Positions 19,020 to 28,246 are shown, counted from the first letter of the stretch. The stretch: 64,000 nucleotides of DNA from Enterococcus mundtii (GCF_003957375.1 NZ_CP025473.1:707501-771500), one strand, 5' to 3'. Translations and numbers: made by a program. Notes: a model not told the origin generated them from the letters alone.

Positions 19020-19662
19020 TGCAGTGATTTTTGATATGGATGGCTTATTATTTGATACAGAGATCGTTTATTATGAGGCATCCCAAACAGTAGCCGATCG
19101 GATGGGGTTTCCCTATGACAAAGATCTTTACTTACGATTTTTAGGCGTTTCTGATGAAGAAGTTTGGGCGAACTACCATACTATTTTTGCAAGCTTTGGT
19201 CGAGAAACTGTCCAAAAATTTATCGACGATTCCTATCAAGAAACGCTTGATCGTTTTGCTTTAGGTCAAGTTGAATTAAAACCAGGTGTTTTAGAATTCT
19301 TGAAATTTTTGGAAGAAAAAGATATCCCAAAAGTAGTCGCATCAAGTAATCAGCGACATGTCATTGAACTGTTACTAGAAAAAAATAATCTACGTCATCG
19401 TTTTGATACGATCGTCTCAGCTGAAAATGTCAAACGTGCAAAACCAGATCCAGAAATCTTTTTACATGCCCATGCGTTTTTAGGTACTGAAAAAGCGGAG
19501 ACATTGATATTAGAAGATTCACAAAATGGGGTACTAGCAGCGTATGGTGCAGGAATCCCAGTAATCATGGTGCCAGATTTATTAGCACCTTCTGATGAAT
19601 TAGCCGCTAAGACAACGGCGATTGTTTCTTCACTTCATGAAGTTCCGGCATTGATCAAATAA
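19009..19662 (+). CDS. HAD-family phosphatase (beta-phosphoglucomutase-like)
   Basis: This 217-residue protein carries HAD motif I as IFDMDGLLFDTE (about residues 6-17), which is the cap-type-1 subgroup of beta-phosphoglucomutase and related phosphatases. Motif II is VVASSNQRH and motif IV is LEDSQNGVLAA. I chose ATG 19009, which has GGGAGG 6 nt upstream; this gives an 11-nt overlap with folC. The substrate is unknown. A hairpin directly after it doubles as the radC ribosome binding site (see 19678-19725). Confidence 0.88.
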   Translation: MKVNAVIFDMDGLLFDTEIVYYEASQTVADRMGFPYDKDLYLRFLGVSDEEVWANYHTIFASFGRETVQKFIDDSYQETLDRFALGQVELKPGVLEFLKFLEEKDIPKVVASSNQRHVIELLLEKNNLRHRFDTIVSAENVKRAKPDPEIFLHAHAFLGTEKAETLILEDSQNGVLAAYGAGIPVIMVPDLLAPSDELAAKTTAIVSSLHEVPALIK

Positions 19663-19677
19663 AAATAAAATTAATAT

Positions 19678-19725
19678 CCTCCTTTTCCGTATCTTATTTT
19701 GAGCGCACGGGAAAGGAGGTTTTTT
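19678..19725 (+). terminator. Terminator hairpin that contains the radC ribosome binding site
   Basis: CCTCCTTTTCCG (19678-19689) pairs with CGGGAAAGGAGG (19708-19719) at 11 of 12 positions, and is followed by six T (19720-19725) and then directly by the radC ATG (19726). The same AAAGGAGG is the only ribosome binding site for radC. When the hairpin forms, transcripts from upstream should stop, and any that pass would have the site buried. Confidence 0.82.
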
Positions 19726-20418
19726 ATGGAAAAAAATTTGCTTCAAACAGTACCCGCCACGTCTCTACCAAGGGAGAGGATGGAGACTTATGGAGAGGAT
19801 GCGTTATCAGATCAAGAGCTTTTAGCCATTTTGCTTCGGACTGGTCAACATCCGTATAACGTATTAGAAGTTGCGGGTACGTTATTGAAGAAATTTGGTG
19901 GTTTAGCGCTCTTGAGACAAGCAACACTAGCAGAATTAGAAGCGGTTCGTGGGATTGGTCGGGTCAAAGCCTTAGAGATCAAAGCATTGATTGAGCTGGG
20001 TCGACGGATACAAGTCGATCAGTTGCGTCAAACAACGACTGTCCATGCGAGTTATGAATTGGCAAAAGAATTGATCCTAGAACTAAAAGATCAAAAACAA
20101 GAACATTTAGTTTGTATCTATCTTGATACAAAAAATCAAATCTTACTAAAGAAAACCTTGTTCATCGGGTCATTGGATCAGACGATCGCGCATCCACGTG
20201 AAGTATTTCATTACGCAGTCCGCTATTCGGCAGCACGGCTAGTACTTGCTCATAATCATCCCAGCGGCAACGTTCTTCCATCCAAGCAAGACATGCGATT
20301 GACACGACGCATCCAGGAATGTGGAGAGATGATGGGGATTGAAGTTCTTGACCATCTGATTATTGGCAGCAAACAATACTTTAGTTTGCGTGAAGAAGGA
20401 TTAATGGAAAAAGAATGA
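19726..20418 (+). CDS. radC: RadC-family JAB-domain protein
   Basis: This 230-residue protein has an N-terminal helix-hairpin-helix pair (about residues 10-80, with AVRGIGRVKALEIKA) and a C-terminal JAB/MPN metalloprotease-like domain whose zinc motif HNHPSGN...SKQD is at about 177-193. The name comes from an old DNA-repair assignment; the true role is unresolved. ATG 19726 is preferred because AAAGGAGG lies 6 nt upstream. That site is the 3' arm of the terminator before it, so translation from the upstream transcript should be poor. No separate promoter is obvious. Confidence 0.9.
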   Translation: MEKNLLQTVPATSLPRERMETYGEDALSDQELLAILLRTGQHPYNVLEVAGTLLKKFGGLALLRQATLAELEAVRGIGRVKALEIKALIELGRRIQVDQLRQTTTVHASYELAKELILELKDQKQEHLVCIYLDTKNQILLKKTLFIGSLDQTIAHPREVFHYAVRYSAARLVLAHNHPSGNVLPSKQDMRLTRRIQECGEMMGIEVLDHLIIGSKQYFSLREEGLMEKE

Positions 20419-20428
20419 TGTAGCTTTC

Positions 20429-20457
20429 TTGCAAAAAAAAACAACGAAGTGTACAAT
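20429..20457 (+). promoter_or_regulatory. Promoter of the cold-shock gene
   Basis: TTGCAA (20429-20434), a 17-bp spacer and TACAAT (20452-20457) give a good sigma-A promoter. It leaves a ~100-nt leader before the ATG at 20568, as is usual for cold-shock genes whose mRNA leader is structured. A GTGC-TTTG-GCAC hairpin lies just before the ribosome binding site. Confidence 0.75.
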
Positions 20458-20567
20458 TATAATGTAATTTTGTTTGGGAATAGAAGTTGAAACATCTGTT
20501 GCACCTCTATCGTACACGAGCAATGTTACAATCAAATAAGTGCTTTGGCACGAGGAGGGTATTATTA

Positions 20568-20768
20568 ATGGAAAACGGAACAGTTAAATGGTTCAACGCT
20601 GAAAAAGGATTTGGTTTTATCTCACGTGAAGATGGAAGCGACGTATTCGTACATTTTTCAGCAATCCAAGGTGACGGATTCAAAACATTAGAAGAAGGTC
20701 AAGCAGTTACTTTTGACGTAGAAGATTCAGATCGTGGCCCACAAGCTACAAACGTTGAAAAAGCGTAA
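20568..20768 (+). CDS. Cold-shock protein (CspA/CspB family)
   Basis: This 66-residue single OB-fold protein binds single-stranded RNA and DNA and melts mRNA structure. The RNP motifs are KGFGFI (about residues 13-18) and VFVHF (about 26-30). The upstream 81 bases in the same frame are open but lack a good start; ATG 20568 follows CGAGGAGGG. It has its own promoter and long leader, and two hairpins follow it. Confidence 0.96.
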   Translation: MENGTVKWFNAEKGFGFISREDGSDVFVHFSAIQGDGFKTLEEGQAVTFDVEDSDRGPQATNVEKA

Positions 20769-20832
20769 TCTATACGAAAATATACTGTTATGAGGCTTGC
20801 TTTGTCATGGAGCGAACCAAATAATTGATGTC

Positions 20833-20921
20833 AGAGGGTGAAACCAACGTGTTTCCCTCTAAAAATAAGACGAGACCCACATAAATTGTTCTTTTACATT
20901 TTTGTGGGTCTCGCTTTTTTT
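20833..20921 (+). terminator. Two hairpins after the cold-shock gene
   Basis: AGAGGGTGAAAC / GTGTTTCCCTCT (20833-20860) is a hairpin without a T run. CGAGACCCACA / TGTGGGTCTCG (20871-20881 and 20903-20913) is an 11-bp stem followed by eight T, and is the probable terminator. Confidence 0.85.
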
Positions 20922-20934
20922 TATAAAAAATCGG

Positions 20935-21092
20935 GAGTAGGACATTAATTCTCACCACCAAAAACCGAATAAACGGCAGAACAGAAGAACCTCTTCGATA
21001 AACAAGGCGCCATCCACAAAAATTTGAAGAACAATTTTTGTGGATGGCACCTTATTTATCGAGGCTGAACACTGATGTTCCAACCGCGGTTT
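20935..21092 (-). repeat. Intergenic palindromic repeat, family 1 (full-length copy)
   Basis: On the minus strand this reads as the same element as 33817-33983: a TTCAGCCTCGATAAATAAGG flank, ~27-bp arms (20997-21024 and 21033-21060), then GAAGAGGTT, TTCTGTTCTGCC, GTTTATTCGG and a TAATGTCCT block. The outer flanks also pair. It lies between the convergent cold-shock and rnjA genes. Confidence 0.82.
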
Positions 21093-21096
21093 TAAG

Positions 21097-22776
21097 TTAG
21101 TTTTGATCCGGGGTCATCACCATAGGGATGATCATTGGATGTCTTTCTGTTCGATCGAACAAGTAAGGTTGTAATGCACCGACCATCGCTTCTTTTAATT
21201 TATGCTCTGAACAGTCGGGGGCATTTAGCACATCACGCAATGCGTGGAACAAAATACGTTGTGCTTCATTGATCATATCCCCTGATTCTCGCATATAGAC
21301 GAAGCCACGAGAAAGGATATCTGGTCCAGCTAGAATCTCTTTTTTCTTAATATCGACAGTTGTCACTGCAAGAACGAGTCCTTCTTCTGAAAGTAAATGA
21401 CGATCTCGTAAAACAACATTACCGATATCACCGATTCCACTGCCATCGATATACACATCGCCAGCGACGAATTTTCCAGCTAAACGAGCAGAATCACTTG
21501 TTAATGCTAATACATCACCATTTTCCATGATAAAACAATTCTCAGCTGGTACACCTGTGTCTTGTGCAAGAGAGGCATGGATCTTCAACATCCGAAACTC
21601 CCCATGCACCGGTACAAAATATTTTGGCTTCATCAAACGAAGCATCAATTTTTGTTCTTCTTGACCACCGTGACCAGATGTGTGGATATTATTGATTTTT
21701 CCATGGATCACTTCAGCGCCAGCTTCAGACAACAAGTTGATCAAATGGTTCACACTTGTTGTATTACCTGGGATCGGTGAGCTAGAAAAAATCACTGTAT
21801 CATCTGGCTGGATTTGGATTTGACGATGGGTACCATTCGCAATGCGGCTCAATGCAGCCATTGGTTCACCTTGCGAACCTGTACATAGGATCATTGTTTC
21901 ATTTGCAGGCAAACGATTGATTTCATGCGCATCGACAAAGGTACCGTCAGGCACTTTGATGTAGCCGAGACGTTGTCCGTTGACGATCGCATTTTCCATA
22001 CTACGCCCGAAAACAGCAATTTTTCTACCCGTTGCTACAGCGGCTTCCGCTGCTTGTTGTAGACGGAAGATATTAGAAGCAAAGCTAGCAAAAATGATCC
22101 GACCTTCGATTTTCTCAAATATTTTCAAAATAGAAAGGCCAATCGTCTTCTCTGATTTCGTAAACGTTGGAATCTCTGCATTGGTACTATCTGAAAGGAG
22201 GCAAAGAACGCCTTCTTCTCCGATACGAGCCATTTTATGCAAATTTGCTGGTTCTCCTACAGGTGTAAAATCGAACTTGAAATCTCCAGTAGCAACGATG
22301 TTACCGGAAGGTGTTTTGACAACCACACCTAGAGCATCCGGAATACTATGGGTCGTTCGGAAAAAGCTGACAGATGTTTTTCTAAAACGGATCACAGTGT
22401 CTTCATTGATTTCATTTAGCACAGCATCACGAAGTAAGCCATGTTCGTCCAGTTTATTTGTGATCAAAGCTAAAGCTAGAGGGCCAGCGTAGATCGGGAT
22501 ATTTGCTTGCTTTAATAAGTAAGGTATCCCACCAATATGGTCTTCGTGTCCATGAGTGATCACTAATGCTTTGATTTTGTGTATGTTTTGTACGATATAG
22601 TTGTAATCAGGAATGACGTAGTCAATGCCAAGCAGTTCATCTTCTGGAAACTTGATTCCAGCGTCGATGATAATGATTTCATCTTGGAATTGTACCCCAT
22701 ACGTATTTTTCCCGATTTCACCTAATCCACCAATCGCAAAGACGCCTGTCTCATTATTTTTGATGGAAAGTTTCAT
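21097..22776 (-). CDS. rnjA: Ribonuclease J1
   Basis: This 559-residue metallo-beta-lactamase/beta-CASP enzyme has 5'-3' exo- and endoribonuclease activity and is central to mRNA turnover in Firmicutes. The metal motif is [13 protein letters not shown] (about residues 73-85). The beta-CASP and C-terminal beta-lactamase motifs include [10 protein letters not shown] (about 364-373) and [10 protein letters not shown] (about 386-395). The ATG lies 1 nt after the stop of rpoY, the standard arrangement. Its 3' end abuts a family-1 repeat. Confidence 0.95.
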   Translation of the reverse strand: MKLSIKNNETGVFAIGGLGEIGKNTYGVQFQDEIIIIDAGIKFPEDELLGIDYVIPDYNYIVQNIHKIKALVITHGHEDHIGGIPYLLKQANIPIYAGPLALALITNKLDEHGLLRDAVLNEINEDTVIRFRKTSVSFFRTTHSIPDALGVVVKTPSGNIVATGDFKFDFTPVGEPANLHKMARIGEEGVLCLLSDSTNAEIPTFTKSEKTIGLSILKIFEKIEGRIIFASFASNIFRLQQAAEAAVATGRKIAVFGRSMENAIVNGQRLGYIKVPDGTFVDAHEINRLPANETMILCTGSQGEPMAALSRIANGTHRQIQIQPDDTVIFSSSPIPGNTTSVNHLINLLSEAGAEVIHGKINNIHTSGHGGQEEQKLMLRLMKPKYFVPVHGEFRMLKIHASLAQDTGVPAENCFIMENGDVLALTSDSARLAGKFVAGDVYIDGSGIGDIGNVVLRDRHLLSEEGLVLAVTTVDIKKKEILAGPDILSRGFVYMRESGDMINEAQRILFHALRDVLNAPDCSEHKLKEAMVGALQPYLFDRTERHPMIIPMVMTPDQN

Positions 22777-22777
22777 C

Positions 22778-22990
22778 TTAAAACTCCACTAATGTGAATG
22801 CTGGGTTTTCTTTTTCGTATTCTAGATGGTTACCTTCTAGAAGTTGTACGAATTCAATATTGTATGGGGTATTTTCTTCCACTCGTTGGCGTGCTTCAAC
22901 ATCGCTGTTTGCTTCGATGTATAGCGATTGTGTTTCTTCACGTTTTGGGTTACGGATTTTTGACTCTTGATAATAAACTTTGTAAATCAT
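22778..22990 (-). CDS. rpoY: RNA polymerase epsilon subunit
   Basis: This 70-residue protein is the small accessory RNA polymerase subunit of Firmicutes (formerly DUF1447). It is recognised by the MIYKVYYQE start, the [16 protein letters not shown] stretch and the acidic C-terminus, as well as by its position 1 nt before rnjA, an order conserved in the phylum. The ATG has a good site (AAAGGAG) 8 nt upstream. The two genes share a transcript with a leader of about 200 nt. Confidence 0.93.
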   Translation of the reverse strand: MIYKVYYQESKIRNPKREETQSLYIEANSDVEARQRVEENTPYNIEFVQLLEGNHLEYEKENPAFTLVEF

Positions 22991-23374
22991 GGTTTATGTC
23001 TCCTTTATCTGCTTAAAGCAGTAATTTAGCGTATTTTTTGGACAACACAAAACGAGGGGACAAGCCACCTGTGTTTTTTTATACTTTAAGAAAAATACTT
23101 GATTCTCCTTAAAGAGACAAGCCTCGCATTTGCTTATCCAATTGGAATATTTTTTACTCGGATCCTCTGTATGAAACATACAATAGTTAATTGCTATTCT
23201 AGCATAAATCAAGAGATAAGTATAGAAAACGGTCACTGTAAAATGAAAAAACGTACGAAGAGAAAATAATTTTCAGAAAAATTTCTTTTTGAAAAATGTA
23301 GTGTTCTATAAAGTAGTAGATTGTGCTACTATTGAAAGTAATGGCAAGATAGAATATTTAAAGGAGATGATAAA
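22991..23374. other. Intergenic region with divergent promoters and the rpoY-rnjA leader
   Basis: No gene is visible in this 384-bp region. On the minus strand an extended -10 TGCTAGAAT (23196-23204) fits an rpoY-rnjA promoter, which leaves a leader of about 200 nt with several short dyads. On the plus strand, TGCTACTAT (23324-23332) looks like an extended -10 for the ABC exporter. It overlaps the dyad TAGTAG-ATTGTG-CTACTA (23314-23331), a plausible repressor site. Confidence 0.55.
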
Positions 23375-25105
23375 GTGAAGTTAATGTGGCATTACACCAT
23401 GCGCTATAAAAAATATTTGGTGTTGAATTTTATTTGTGTGTTCGGTTTTATTCTGATCGAACTAGGTCTACCAACTATTTTAGCACGCATGATCGATGTT
23501 GGAATCCTCAACGATGATTTTGACTATGTGAAACAACAAGGACTATTGATGATCGTGATCACTGTGATCGGGATCATAATGAATATATTTTTAGGTTATT
23601 TTGGGTCAAGGATCACGACGAATATCGTTGCAGACATTCGTGATGATCTGTTCAAACATATCCAAACGTATTCACATCAAGAATATGAAACACTAGGTGT
23701 ATCATCATTGATCACTCGTACGACCAATGATGCGTATCAAATCATGTTGTTTCTACAAAATATTCTAAGAATCGGTTTTATGGCACCGATGATGTTTGTT
23801 GTTAGTTTGTATATGGTTATGCGTACAAGTCCATCTCTTGGTTTATACGTGATTGGTGCATTGCCATTCTTATTGTTGGCTGTTGTTGGGATTGCTAAAT
23901 TTTCTGAACCTTTATCAAAAATTCAACAAAAGAATTTAGACAGGATCAATAGTATTTTACGTGAAAACCTATCAGGTCTACGCGTTATCCGCGCGTTTGT
24001 AAATGAAAAATTCGAAGAAAAAAGATTTGAAAAAGTCAACGAGAATTATGCTTCAAGTTCTAAAAGTCTCTTTCGCTTAATGGCAGTTGCTCAACCTGGC
24101 TTTTTCTTCCTCTTCAATATTGTGATGATTTTGATTATTTGGAGTGGTACGCTACAAATTGCAGATGGACAGTTGCAAGTAGGAAATCTAATTGCTTTTA
24201 TTGAATATATTTTCCACGCGTTGTTTTCATTTATGTTGTTTGCCAGTGTGTTTATGATGTATCCGCGAGCAGCAGTCTCTGCTAGTCGTATCCAAGAAGC
24301 TTTAAATGCTACTCCTGCTATTGTTGAAGATCCAAATGGCATATCGGAAACAAAAACGAAAGGCTACATTGAATTTAAAAATGTGACCTTCGCTTACCCT
24401 GGACATTCGCAAGAACCAGTGATCCGCAACGTCAGCTTTACTGCTTCACCTGGGGAAACAGTCGCATTTATTGGTAGTACAGGTAGTGGGAAGTCTACAT
24501 TGATCCAATTGATTCCACGTTTTTATGATGTTACTCATGGTGAGATCCTGATTGATGGTGTAGATGTGCGTGAGTACAAGTTGAGTAAACTAAGACAAAA
24601 AATTGGGTTTATTCCACAGAAAGCACTATTGTTTACTGGAACGATCGCTGAAAACTTGAGATACGGAAAAGAAGATGCAACGCAAGAGGAAATGGAACGT
24701 GCGGCTGATATTGCGCAGGCAACCGACTTTATTTCTAAAAAAGCGGACGGTTATGATGAACATCTTTCTGAAGGTGGAGCAAACTTCTCAGGTGGGCAGA
24801 AGCAACGGTTAGCCATTGCACGAGCAATCATCCGTCGACCAGAAATCTATATTTTCGATGATAGTTTTTCAGCACTTGATTATCAAACGGATGCAAAACT
24901 TCGTGCAAGATTGAAAAAAGAAACAACTGAATCAACCGTATTGATTGTTGCACAACGTGTGGGTACGATCATGCACGCCGATAAGATCATCGTATTGAAT
25001 GAAGGGGAAGTAGTAGGTATGGGCACACATCGTGAACTACTAGAAAATTGTCCGATTTATTATGACATTGCCGCTTCTCAATTATCGAAGGAGGAATTAG
25101 CATGA
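23375..25105 (+). CDS. Heterodimeric ABC exporter, half 1 (degenerate ATP site)
   Basis: This 576-residue half-transporter has a six-helix membrane domain (about residues 1-310) and a nucleotide-binding domain. Walker A is GSTGSGKST, the signature is FSGGQ, and Walker B is IYIFDDSFSALD. The catalytic Glu is replaced by Asp, and the switch His is replaced by Gln (IVAQRVGTI). These are the marks of the non-hydrolysing subunit in heterodimeric exporters such as LmrCD, BmrCD and the enterococcal Efr pumps, which expel drugs or lipids. EfrA is a possible identity but I cannot confirm it. The start is GTG 23375 after AAGGAGATGA. It overlaps the partner gene by 4 nt. Confidence 0.9.
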   Translation: MKLMWHYTMRYKKYLVLNFICVFGFILIELGLPTILARMIDVGILNDDFDYVKQQGLLMIVITVIGIIMNIFLGYFGSRITTNIVADIRDDLFKHIQTYSHQEYETLGVSSLITRTTNDAYQIMLFLQNILRIGFMAPMMFVVSLYMVMRTSPSLGLYVIGALPFLLLAVVGIAKFSEPLSKIQQKNLDRINSILRENLSGLRVIRAFVNEKFEEKRFEKVNENYASSSKSLFRLMAVAQPGFFFLFNIVMILIIWSGTLQIADGQLQVGNLIAFIEYIFHALFSFMLFASVFMMYPRAAVSASRIQEALNATPAIVEDPNGISETKTKGYIEFKNVTFAYPGHSQEPVIRNVSFTASPGETVAFIGSTGSGKSTLIQLIPRFYDVTHGEILIDGVDVREYKLSKLRQKIGFIPQKALLFTGTIAENLRYGKEDATQEEMERAADIAQATDFISKKADGYDEHLSEGGANFSGGQKQRLAIARAIIRRPEIYIFDDSFSALDYQTDAKLRARLKKETTESTVLIVAQRVGTIMHADKIIVLNEGEVVGMGTHRELLENCPIYYDIAASQLSKEELA

Positions 25106-26862
25106 AAAAAACCTTCGCTTCTTTTAAACGTTTAGCTCGCTATATCCGTCCTTACCGATTGATGTTTATCTTAGTGCTACTATTTACATTTTTAACAGTG
25201 GCTTTCAATGCGGCATTGCCTTATGTCGTCGGGCTTCCAACAACAGAAATCAGTAAAAATCTAGTGAATAATGAGGCAATCAATTTTTCTTATATCATCA
25301 ACTGTTTGATTTGGATCGCGGTGGTTGGTACAGGTTATAGTATTTCTCAATTGCTTTCTGGGGTTTTGATGACAAATGTTGTTCAGAGTGCCATGAAAGA
25401 CTTGCGTAGAGATATTGAAGAAAAAATCAATCGTTTGCCGGTTTCTTATTTCGATAAAAATCAACAAGGAAATATTTTATCTCGTGTAACGAATGATGTT
25501 GACGCAGTTAGTGGTGCCTTGCAACAAGCCTTTATCGGTATTGTCAATGCTATTTTGGGCATCACGATGGCAGCAGCGATGATGTTTTATATCCAACCGG
25601 TCATGGCGTTGATTTCAATGATCATGATTCCAGCGTCAATTTGGATATCTAAACGAGTGATCAATGCTTCTCAAAAATATTTCCAAGAAATGCAAAATTC
25701 TTTAGGTGAATTAAATGGCTATGTTCAGGAAAACATGACTGGATTCAGTGTGTTAAAAGTATACGGTCGTGAGAAAGAAACATTTGAAGGATTTCATAAG
25801 GTCAACCATAGCTTGAAACATTTTGGGTTTCGAGCAGCCTTTATTTCTGGATTGATGATGCCGTTAGTACAATTAACTGCCTACGCTACGTATATCGGTA
25901 TGGCAGTTTTGGGCAGCTTTTATGTAATTTCTGGAGTTATTGTGGTTGGGCAATTACAAGCCTTTATCCAATATATTTGGCAAATCAGCCAACCAATGGG
26001 TAATGTGACGCAATTATCTTCCGTATTGCAAAGTGCATCCGCAGCCACGAAACGGGTATTTGAGATTTTAGATGAACCTGAGGAAAAAGAAAACAAGACC
26101 GATGTTCCTTTGCCAGAAACGATCTATGGAAATGTTTCGTTTGAACATGTCGATTTTGCTTATGATCCGAAGAAACCTTTGATCCAAGACTTGAACTTTG
26201 AGGTGAAAGCTGGACAAATGGTAGCAGTTGTCGGACCGACGGGCGCTGGGAAGACAACATTGATCAACTTATTGATGCGTTTTTATGATGTGACGCATGG
26301 CGCGATCAAAATTGATGGGATTGATACGAAAGCGATGAGCCGAAGTGATGTTCGTTCCATGTTTGGGATGGTACTGCAAGATGCTTGGTTGTACGAGGGC
26401 ACGATTGCCGACAACATTCGTTTTGGTAAATTAGATGCAACGGATTATGAGATCGTTGATGCAGCGAAAACAGCGAATGTCGATCATTTTATCCGGACGA
26501 TGCCTGATGGTTATGAAATGGAGATCAATTCAGAAGGAGATAATGTCTCGTTGGGACAAAAACAATTGCTGACGATTGCTCGTGCGGTTGTTTCCGATCC
26601 GAAGATATTGATTCTGGATGAGGCGACTAGTTCTGTTGATACGAGACTTGAAGCGTTGATCCAAAAAGCAATGGATAAAGTGATGGAAGGACGAACGAGT
26701 TTTGTGATCGCTCACCGTCTATCGACGATACGTGAAGCCGATCTGATCTTAGTGATGGATCAAGGTCAAATCATTGAAAAAGGAACACATGAAAGTTTAT
26801 TAGCAAAAGGCGGTTTCTATGAGAAACTTTATAACAGCCAATTTGCTGAAGCAGCGGAATAA
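25102..26862 (+). CDS. Heterodimeric ABC exporter, half 2 (catalytic ATP site)
   Basis: This 586-residue half-transporter has a six-helix membrane domain (about residues 15-320) and a nucleotide-binding domain with Walker A GPTGAGKTT, Walker B ILILDEATSSVD (catalytic Glu present) and switch His (FVIAHRLSTI). Its signature is VSLGQ, not the canonical SGGQ. Together with the partner encoded just upstream, this gives one working and one degenerate ATP site, the known asymmetry of this class. The ATG overlaps the upstream stop. Multidrug or lipid export is inferred from family only. Confidence 0.9.
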   Translation: MKKTFASFKRLARYIRPYRLMFILVLLFTFLTVAFNAALPYVVGLPTTEISKNLVNNEAINFSYIINCLIWIAVVGTGYSISQLLSGVLMTNVVQSAMKDLRRDIEEKINRLPVSYFDKNQQGNILSRVTNDVDAVSGALQQAFIGIVNAILGITMAAAMMFYIQPVMALISMIMIPASIWISKRVINASQKYFQEMQNSLGELNGYVQENMTGFSVLKVYGREKETFEGFHKVNHSLKHFGFRAAFISGLMMPLVQLTAYATYIGMAVLGSFYVISGVIVVGQLQAFIQYIWQISQPMGNVTQLSSVLQSASAATKRVFEILDEPEEKENKTDVPLPETIYGNVSFEHVDFAYDPKKPLIQDLNFEVKAGQMVAVVGPTGAGKTTLINLLMRFYDVTHGAIKIDGIDTKAMSRSDVRSMFGMVLQDAWLYEGTIADNIRFGKLDATDYEIVDAAKTANVDHFIRTMPDGYEMEINSEGDNVSLGQKQLLTIARAVVSDPKILILDEATSSVDTRLEALIQKAMDKVMEGRTSFVIAHRLSTIREADLILVMDQGQIIEKGTHESLLAKGGFYEKLYNSQFAEAAE

Positions 26863-26935
26863 TGAAAAGAGGTTTCTAGGGACGAATAGTCTTCTAGGAC
26901 CTTTTTTCTTCAATAAAATGAAAAGAGGGAAAAAG

Positions 26936-27424
26936 ATGGCAAGGTTTATAGCAAATAATGCGACGGTTATCGGTGATGTAGAATTAGGAGAAGATGTTAC
27001 GGTTTGGTACCAAGCAGTGGTTCGTGGCGACAGCAATTGGATCAAAATCGGCAAAGGAACCAATATCCAAGATGGGACGGTCATCCATGTCGATCATGAT
27101 GCCTCAGTTGAGATTGCTGAAAATGTCACAGTCGGACATCAATGTATGCTTCATGGATGTAAAATCGAAAAAGGCGCATTGATCGGCATGGGAACGACTG
27201 TATTGAACCATGCAGTTATTGGTGAGAATAGTTTGATCGGAGCAGGCTCACTTGTGACAGAAGGAAAAATTATACCACCGAATGTTTTAGCTTTTGGTCG
27301 ACCAGCCAAGGTAATCCGTCCGTTAACAGAAGAAGAAATCCAAAAAAATAAACAGAATATTGTGCATTATATCGAGATGGGACAAAAACATGCAGATGGA
27401 TTCTTCAAAGAATGGCAAAAATAA
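26936..27424 (+). CDS. Gamma-carbonic-anhydrase-like protein (left-handed beta-helix)
   Basis: This 162-residue protein has hexapeptide repeats (for example VIGDVELGEDVTVW and VTVGHQCMLHGC) that build a left-handed beta-helix trimer. Three histidines (HVDHD, GHQC and LHGC, about residues 62-85) are placed as the metal ligands of gamma carbonic anhydrases. Whether it hydrates CO2 or binds another metal ligand is not known for YrdA-type members. I chose ATG 26936 with AGAGGGA 9 nt upstream over the upstream open frame, which overlaps the ABC gene. It is 73 nt from that gene and may be cotranscribed. Confidence 0.85.
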   Translation: MARFIANNATVIGDVELGEDVTVWYQAVVRGDSNWIKIGKGTNIQDGTVIHVDHDASVEIAENVTVGHQCMLHGCKIEKGALIGMGTTVLNHAVIGENSLIGAGSLVTEGKIIPPNVLAFGRPAKVIRPLTEEEIQKNKQNIVHYIEMGQKHADGFFKEWQK

Positions 27425-27448
27425 GCTGATCACTTATTTTACAGTAGA

Positions 27449-27488
27449 AAAAGAAGGTCTGTCATCTTTGAATGACGGACCTTCTTTT
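27449..27488. terminator. Bidirectional terminator between the carbonic-anhydrase-like gene and clpP
   Basis: AAAAGAAGGTCTGTCAT and ATGACGGACCTTCTTTT pair over most of 17 positions around a short loop. The A-rich and T-rich flanks let it work for both convergent genes. Confidence 0.88.
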
Positions 27489-27505
27489 ATAGTCGTGCGG
27501 ATTAA

Positions 27506-28099
27506 TTAGCTTAATGAAGCACTGTTTTCCATGACTTCATCGATCAAGCCATATGCTTTGGCTTGTTCAGCAGTCATATAGTTGTCACGATCTGTGTCTT
27601 TTTCAATCACTTCGATTGGTTGACCAGTACGTTCCGCTAAGATTTTATTCAAACGTTCGCGGGTTTGTAAGATATGACGTGCAGCGATTTCGATTTCTGT
27701 TGCTTGTCCTTGTGCGCCACCAAGTGGTTGGTGAATCATGATTTCAGCATTTGGCAAAGCAAATCGTTTCCCTTTTGTTCCGGCAGTCAATAAGAAACTT
27801 CCCATTGAAGCAGCCATCCCCATAACAATTGTTTGGACATCTGCTTTGACAAAATTCATTGTGTCATAGATGGCCATTCCAGCGGTCACAGAACCACCAG
27901 GTGAGTTGATATAGATGTAAATGTCTTTTTCAGAATCTTGTGCATCTAGAAATAGCAATTGTGCGATGATTGAGTTTGCTAGATCATCTGTTACTTGTCC
28001 ACTCAACATGATGATGCGGTCTTTCAATAAACGTGAGTAAATATCGTAGGCTCTTTCCCCACGTGAGGATTGTTCAATAACTGTAGGAATTAAATTCAT
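27506..28099 (-). CDS. clpP: ATP-dependent Clp protease proteolytic subunit
   Basis: This 197-residue serine protease forms the tetradecameric chamber that degrades proteins delivered by ClpC, ClpX or ClpE. The catalytic Ser is in [11 protein letters not shown] (about residues 93-103), the His in IMIHQPLGG (about 120-128) and the Asp in [11 protein letters not shown] (about 167-177). It is a single gene on the minus strand. A CtsR operator overlaps the -35 of its promoter (28167-28196), so it should be induced by heat and protein damage. Confidence 0.96.
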   Translation of the reverse strand: MNLIPTVIEQSSRGERAYDIYSRLLKDRIIMLSGQVTDDLANSIIAQLLFLDAQDSEKDIYIYINSPGGSVTAGMAIYDTMNFVKADVQTIVMGMAASMGSFLLTAGTKGKRFALPNAEIMIHQPLGGAQGQATEIEIAARHILQTRERLNKILAERTGQPIEVIEKDTDRDNYMTAEQAKAYGLIDEVMENSASLS

Positions 28100-28166
28100 A
28101 ATAAGGTTCCTCCTTGATTTGTTTAGAAATAGTGTAACATAAATTGATTTTGATTACCTACAAAGT

Positions 28167-28196
28167 AGTATACATTTTTGGTCAATAAAGGTCAAA
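28167..28196 (-). promoter_or_regulatory. clpP promoter overlapped by a CtsR operator
   Basis: On the minus strand, TTGACC (28190-28195), a 17-bp spacer and TATACT (28167-28172) make a strong promoter. The plus strand reads GGTCAAT-AAA-GGTCAAA (28180-28196), two heptamers 3 bp apart that differ from the CtsR consensus GGTCAAA-NAN-GGTCAAA at one base. CtsR binding here would block RNA polymerase. Confidence 0.88.
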
Positions 28197-28237
28197 TGAA
28201 AAAACTTTCCGAGAGCTAGTCTCATAAAGTGAGTTTA

Positions 28238-28246
28238 TGTTATGAT
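28238..28246 (+). promoter_or_regulatory. Extended -10 of the unknown membrane-anchored gene
   Basis: TGTTATGAT has a TG extension and a TATGAT -10 about 34 bp before the TTG start at 28280. There is no clear -35. Confidence 0.5.

Noticed and set aside
22798-23016. 72-codon plus-strand open frame opposite rpoY
   Set aside because: It is the complement of the conserved rpoY gene.
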